From: Bacteroidaceae bacterium
GTDB taxonomy: Bacteria > Bacteroidota > Bacteroidia > Bacteroidales > Bacteroidaceae
Direction of reading: 5' to 3'
DNA: 64,000 nt
NCBI GenBank assembly: GCA_024398475.1
Contig: JAKSJB010000001.1
Location: forward strand, 1-64,000
The notes beneath the pieces are model-generated. The model was not told the origin of the DNA and did no database searches. It worked only from the letters and a program-made list of their open reading frames with translations. The translations under genes were made by a program, and so were the position numbers. Numbering within the stretch: the first letter of the stretch is position 1; each line of letters opens with the position of its first letter. Shown piece by piece: positions 62,979 through 64,000 of this stretch.

Positions 62979-64000
62979 TTATTGCTTCATCAAATATGCC
63001 TTGAAATCGGCGAAATCCTTTGTCATTGGTTCACTCTGCTTTTCTCCCTGCATGAATGCACGGAGTTTGGCTGGTATTTCAATATCGGAAGCAAGAATTT
63101 CATCGACTGTCTGCTTGAATTTTGCAGGATGTGCTGTCTCAAGGAATACTCCTACTTCTTCTGGTTGTATACGTTCGCTGAGGGCGCGATAACCGCATGC
63201 TCCGTGTGGATCGCATACATAACCTGTATTCTTGTAAACCTGACGCATGGTGTCTGCAATCTGTCCGTTGGTATATGTGGCTCCGCTTATATCCTTGCGG
63301 ATGGCTTCCCACTCCTTATTATATAAAGCATATACTCGGGCAAAGTTGCTTGGGTCGCCTACATCCATTGCATTGGCAATTGTCTGTACTGAAGGACGGG
63401 GACAATATTTTCCTGTCTGCAGATATTCATAGAACACGCTGTTTGCATTGTTTGCTGCTACGAATCGCTTTACAGGGAGTCCCATACGCTTTGCGAAAAG
63501 ACCTGCACAGATGTTGCCGAAGTTGCCTGATGGGGTACATACTACGAAGTCTGGCATTGGCTTCTGTGCGTCCATGTATTGTTTCTTCAGGCGTGCGTAT
63601 GCATTGAAATAATAGAATGCCTGTGGAAGGAATCGTGCTACGTTTATGGAATTGGCAGATGTGAGGCGCATGTGCCTGTTGAGTTCGTCGTCCATGAAAG
63701 CCGACTTTACGAGAGCCTGACAGTCATCGAATACTCCGTCGACTTCAACTGCTGTGATGTTCTTGCCGAGTGTAGTGAACTGACATTCCTGAATAGGACT
63801 TACCTTTCCCTTTGGATAGAGTACGTAAACATGGATGCCGTCAACTCCGAGGAATCCGTTGGCTACGGCACTTCCTGTATCTCCGGAAGTGGCAACGAGT
63901 ACGTTGACCTGTTCTGCGGATTTAGTCTCACCCTGTTGCTTCTTAAGGAAATACTGAAGCAGGCGTGCCATGAAACGTGCACCGACATCCTTGAATGCAA
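62979..64000 (-). CDS. thrC: Threonine synthase (5' end outside the window)
   Basis: A PLP enzyme converting O-phosphohomoserine to threonine. The right window edge cuts the gene: the frame stays open to 64000, and the PLP-lysine motif AFKDVGARF lies at about 63972-63998. The visible 330+ residues include VLVATSGDTGSAVANGFLG, LYPKGKVSPIQECQFTTLG, LTSANSINVARFLPQ and VCTPSGNFGNICAGLFAKRM. The Met at 63971 is internal and not the start. Together with asd at 52 kb it belongs to the aspartate-family pathway. Confidence 0.95.
   Translation of the reverse strand, partial: AFKDVGARFMARLLQYFLKKQQGETKSAEQVNVLVATSGDTGSAVANGFLGVDGIHVYVLYPKGKVSPIQECQFTTLGKNITAVEVDGVFDDCQALVKSAFMDDELNRHMRLTSANSINVARFLPQAFYYFNAYARLKKQYMDAQKPMPDFVVCTPSGNFGNICAGLFAKRMGLPVKRFVAANNANSVFYEYLQTGKYCPRPSVQTIANAMDVGDPSNFARVYALYNKEWEAIRKDISGATYTNGQIADTMRQVYKNTGYVCDPHGACGYRALSERIQPEEVGVFLETAHPAKFKQTVDEILASDIEIPAKLRAFMQGEKQSEPMTKDFADFKAYLMKQ

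Noticed and set aside
62979..63971. Complete 330-residue threonine synthase starting at 63971
   Set aside because: The PLP-lysine motif AFKDVGARF lies upstream of this Met in the same open frame, so the gene continues beyond the window.

Overview
The window looks like a chromosomal segment of a Prevotella-type member of the Bacteroidales (Bacteroidota). Evidence: promoters fit the Bacteroidetes pattern TTTG-N19-TAnnTTTG, found intact upstream of menI, rpmH, efp, an SGNH hydrolase and a small secreted protein. Shine-Dalgarno sequences are weak or absent. Family-restricted genes are present (DUF2723/GT117, DUF2851, DUF4271, a PorZ-like type IX secretion protein, a SusD remnant, a C10/interpain-like protease), and the GC content is moderate. 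No database search was possible; all identities rest on motifs and family knowledge.

Layout. 0.5-12.5 kb, plus strand: leuS, a fused YitT-RdgB gene, porZ-like, GT117, a polysaccharide deacetylase and queG. 12.6-19.7 kb, minus strand: a SusD gene fragment, then deoC, dtd, uvrC, a DASS transporter and mnmG. 19.8-23.5 kb, plus strand: mdh, a Na+/Ca2+ antiporter and a ComEC-like protein. 23.5-25.3 kb, minus strand: a C10 cysteine protease. 25.5-31.4 kb, plus strand: a compact menaquinone operon (menI-menF-menD-menB-menC-menE), several of whose genes overlap. 31.6-46.7 kb, minus strand: a small secreted protein, then a four-gene unit transcribed STAS antagonist, giant NRPS, PP2C/SpoIIE phosphatase, MATE exporter, preceded upstream by an Sfp-type phosphopantetheinyl transferase and comM. 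46.9-64 kb: a Spy-like protein, an SGNH hydrolase, an acyl-CoA ligase, efp, rpmH, asd, glyS, an FKBP lipoprotein, a pectinesterase, a tatD-yidD-rnpA-hemD-DUF4271 block, DUF2851, tRNA-Phe, a HAD phosphatase and the 3' part of thrC, cut by the right edge.

The most interesting system is the unit at 32.3-43.8 kb. A STAS anti-sigma-antagonist gene overlaps the start of a 2672-residue NRPS by four bases (ATGA). The next genes are a sensor-coupled RsbU-like phosphatase and a MATE exporter. This suggests that a partner-switching signalling pair is co-produced with a peptide-aldehyde-type assembly line and its exporter. The NRPS reads A-T-C-A-T-C-(A remnant)-T-R. The first A domain lacks the usual amine-binding Asp, the third A domain has lost about 310-325 residues, and the linker before the reductase is four 24-nt repeats that match the intergenic repeats.

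A second theme is an unusual set of word-like microrepeats: GACTCGTTG-type 9-mers, GCAAAC/GCGTTT 6-mers, GGCTAATG/GCCATTAG words, a CCCCCTTGAGGGGG hairpin, GGTTATCG words and AAGTCTAA/AAGTCGAA words. They fill most long intergenic gaps, often between a promoter and its start codon. They also enter coding sequence in frame (NRPS and menE) and appear to form at least one terminator.
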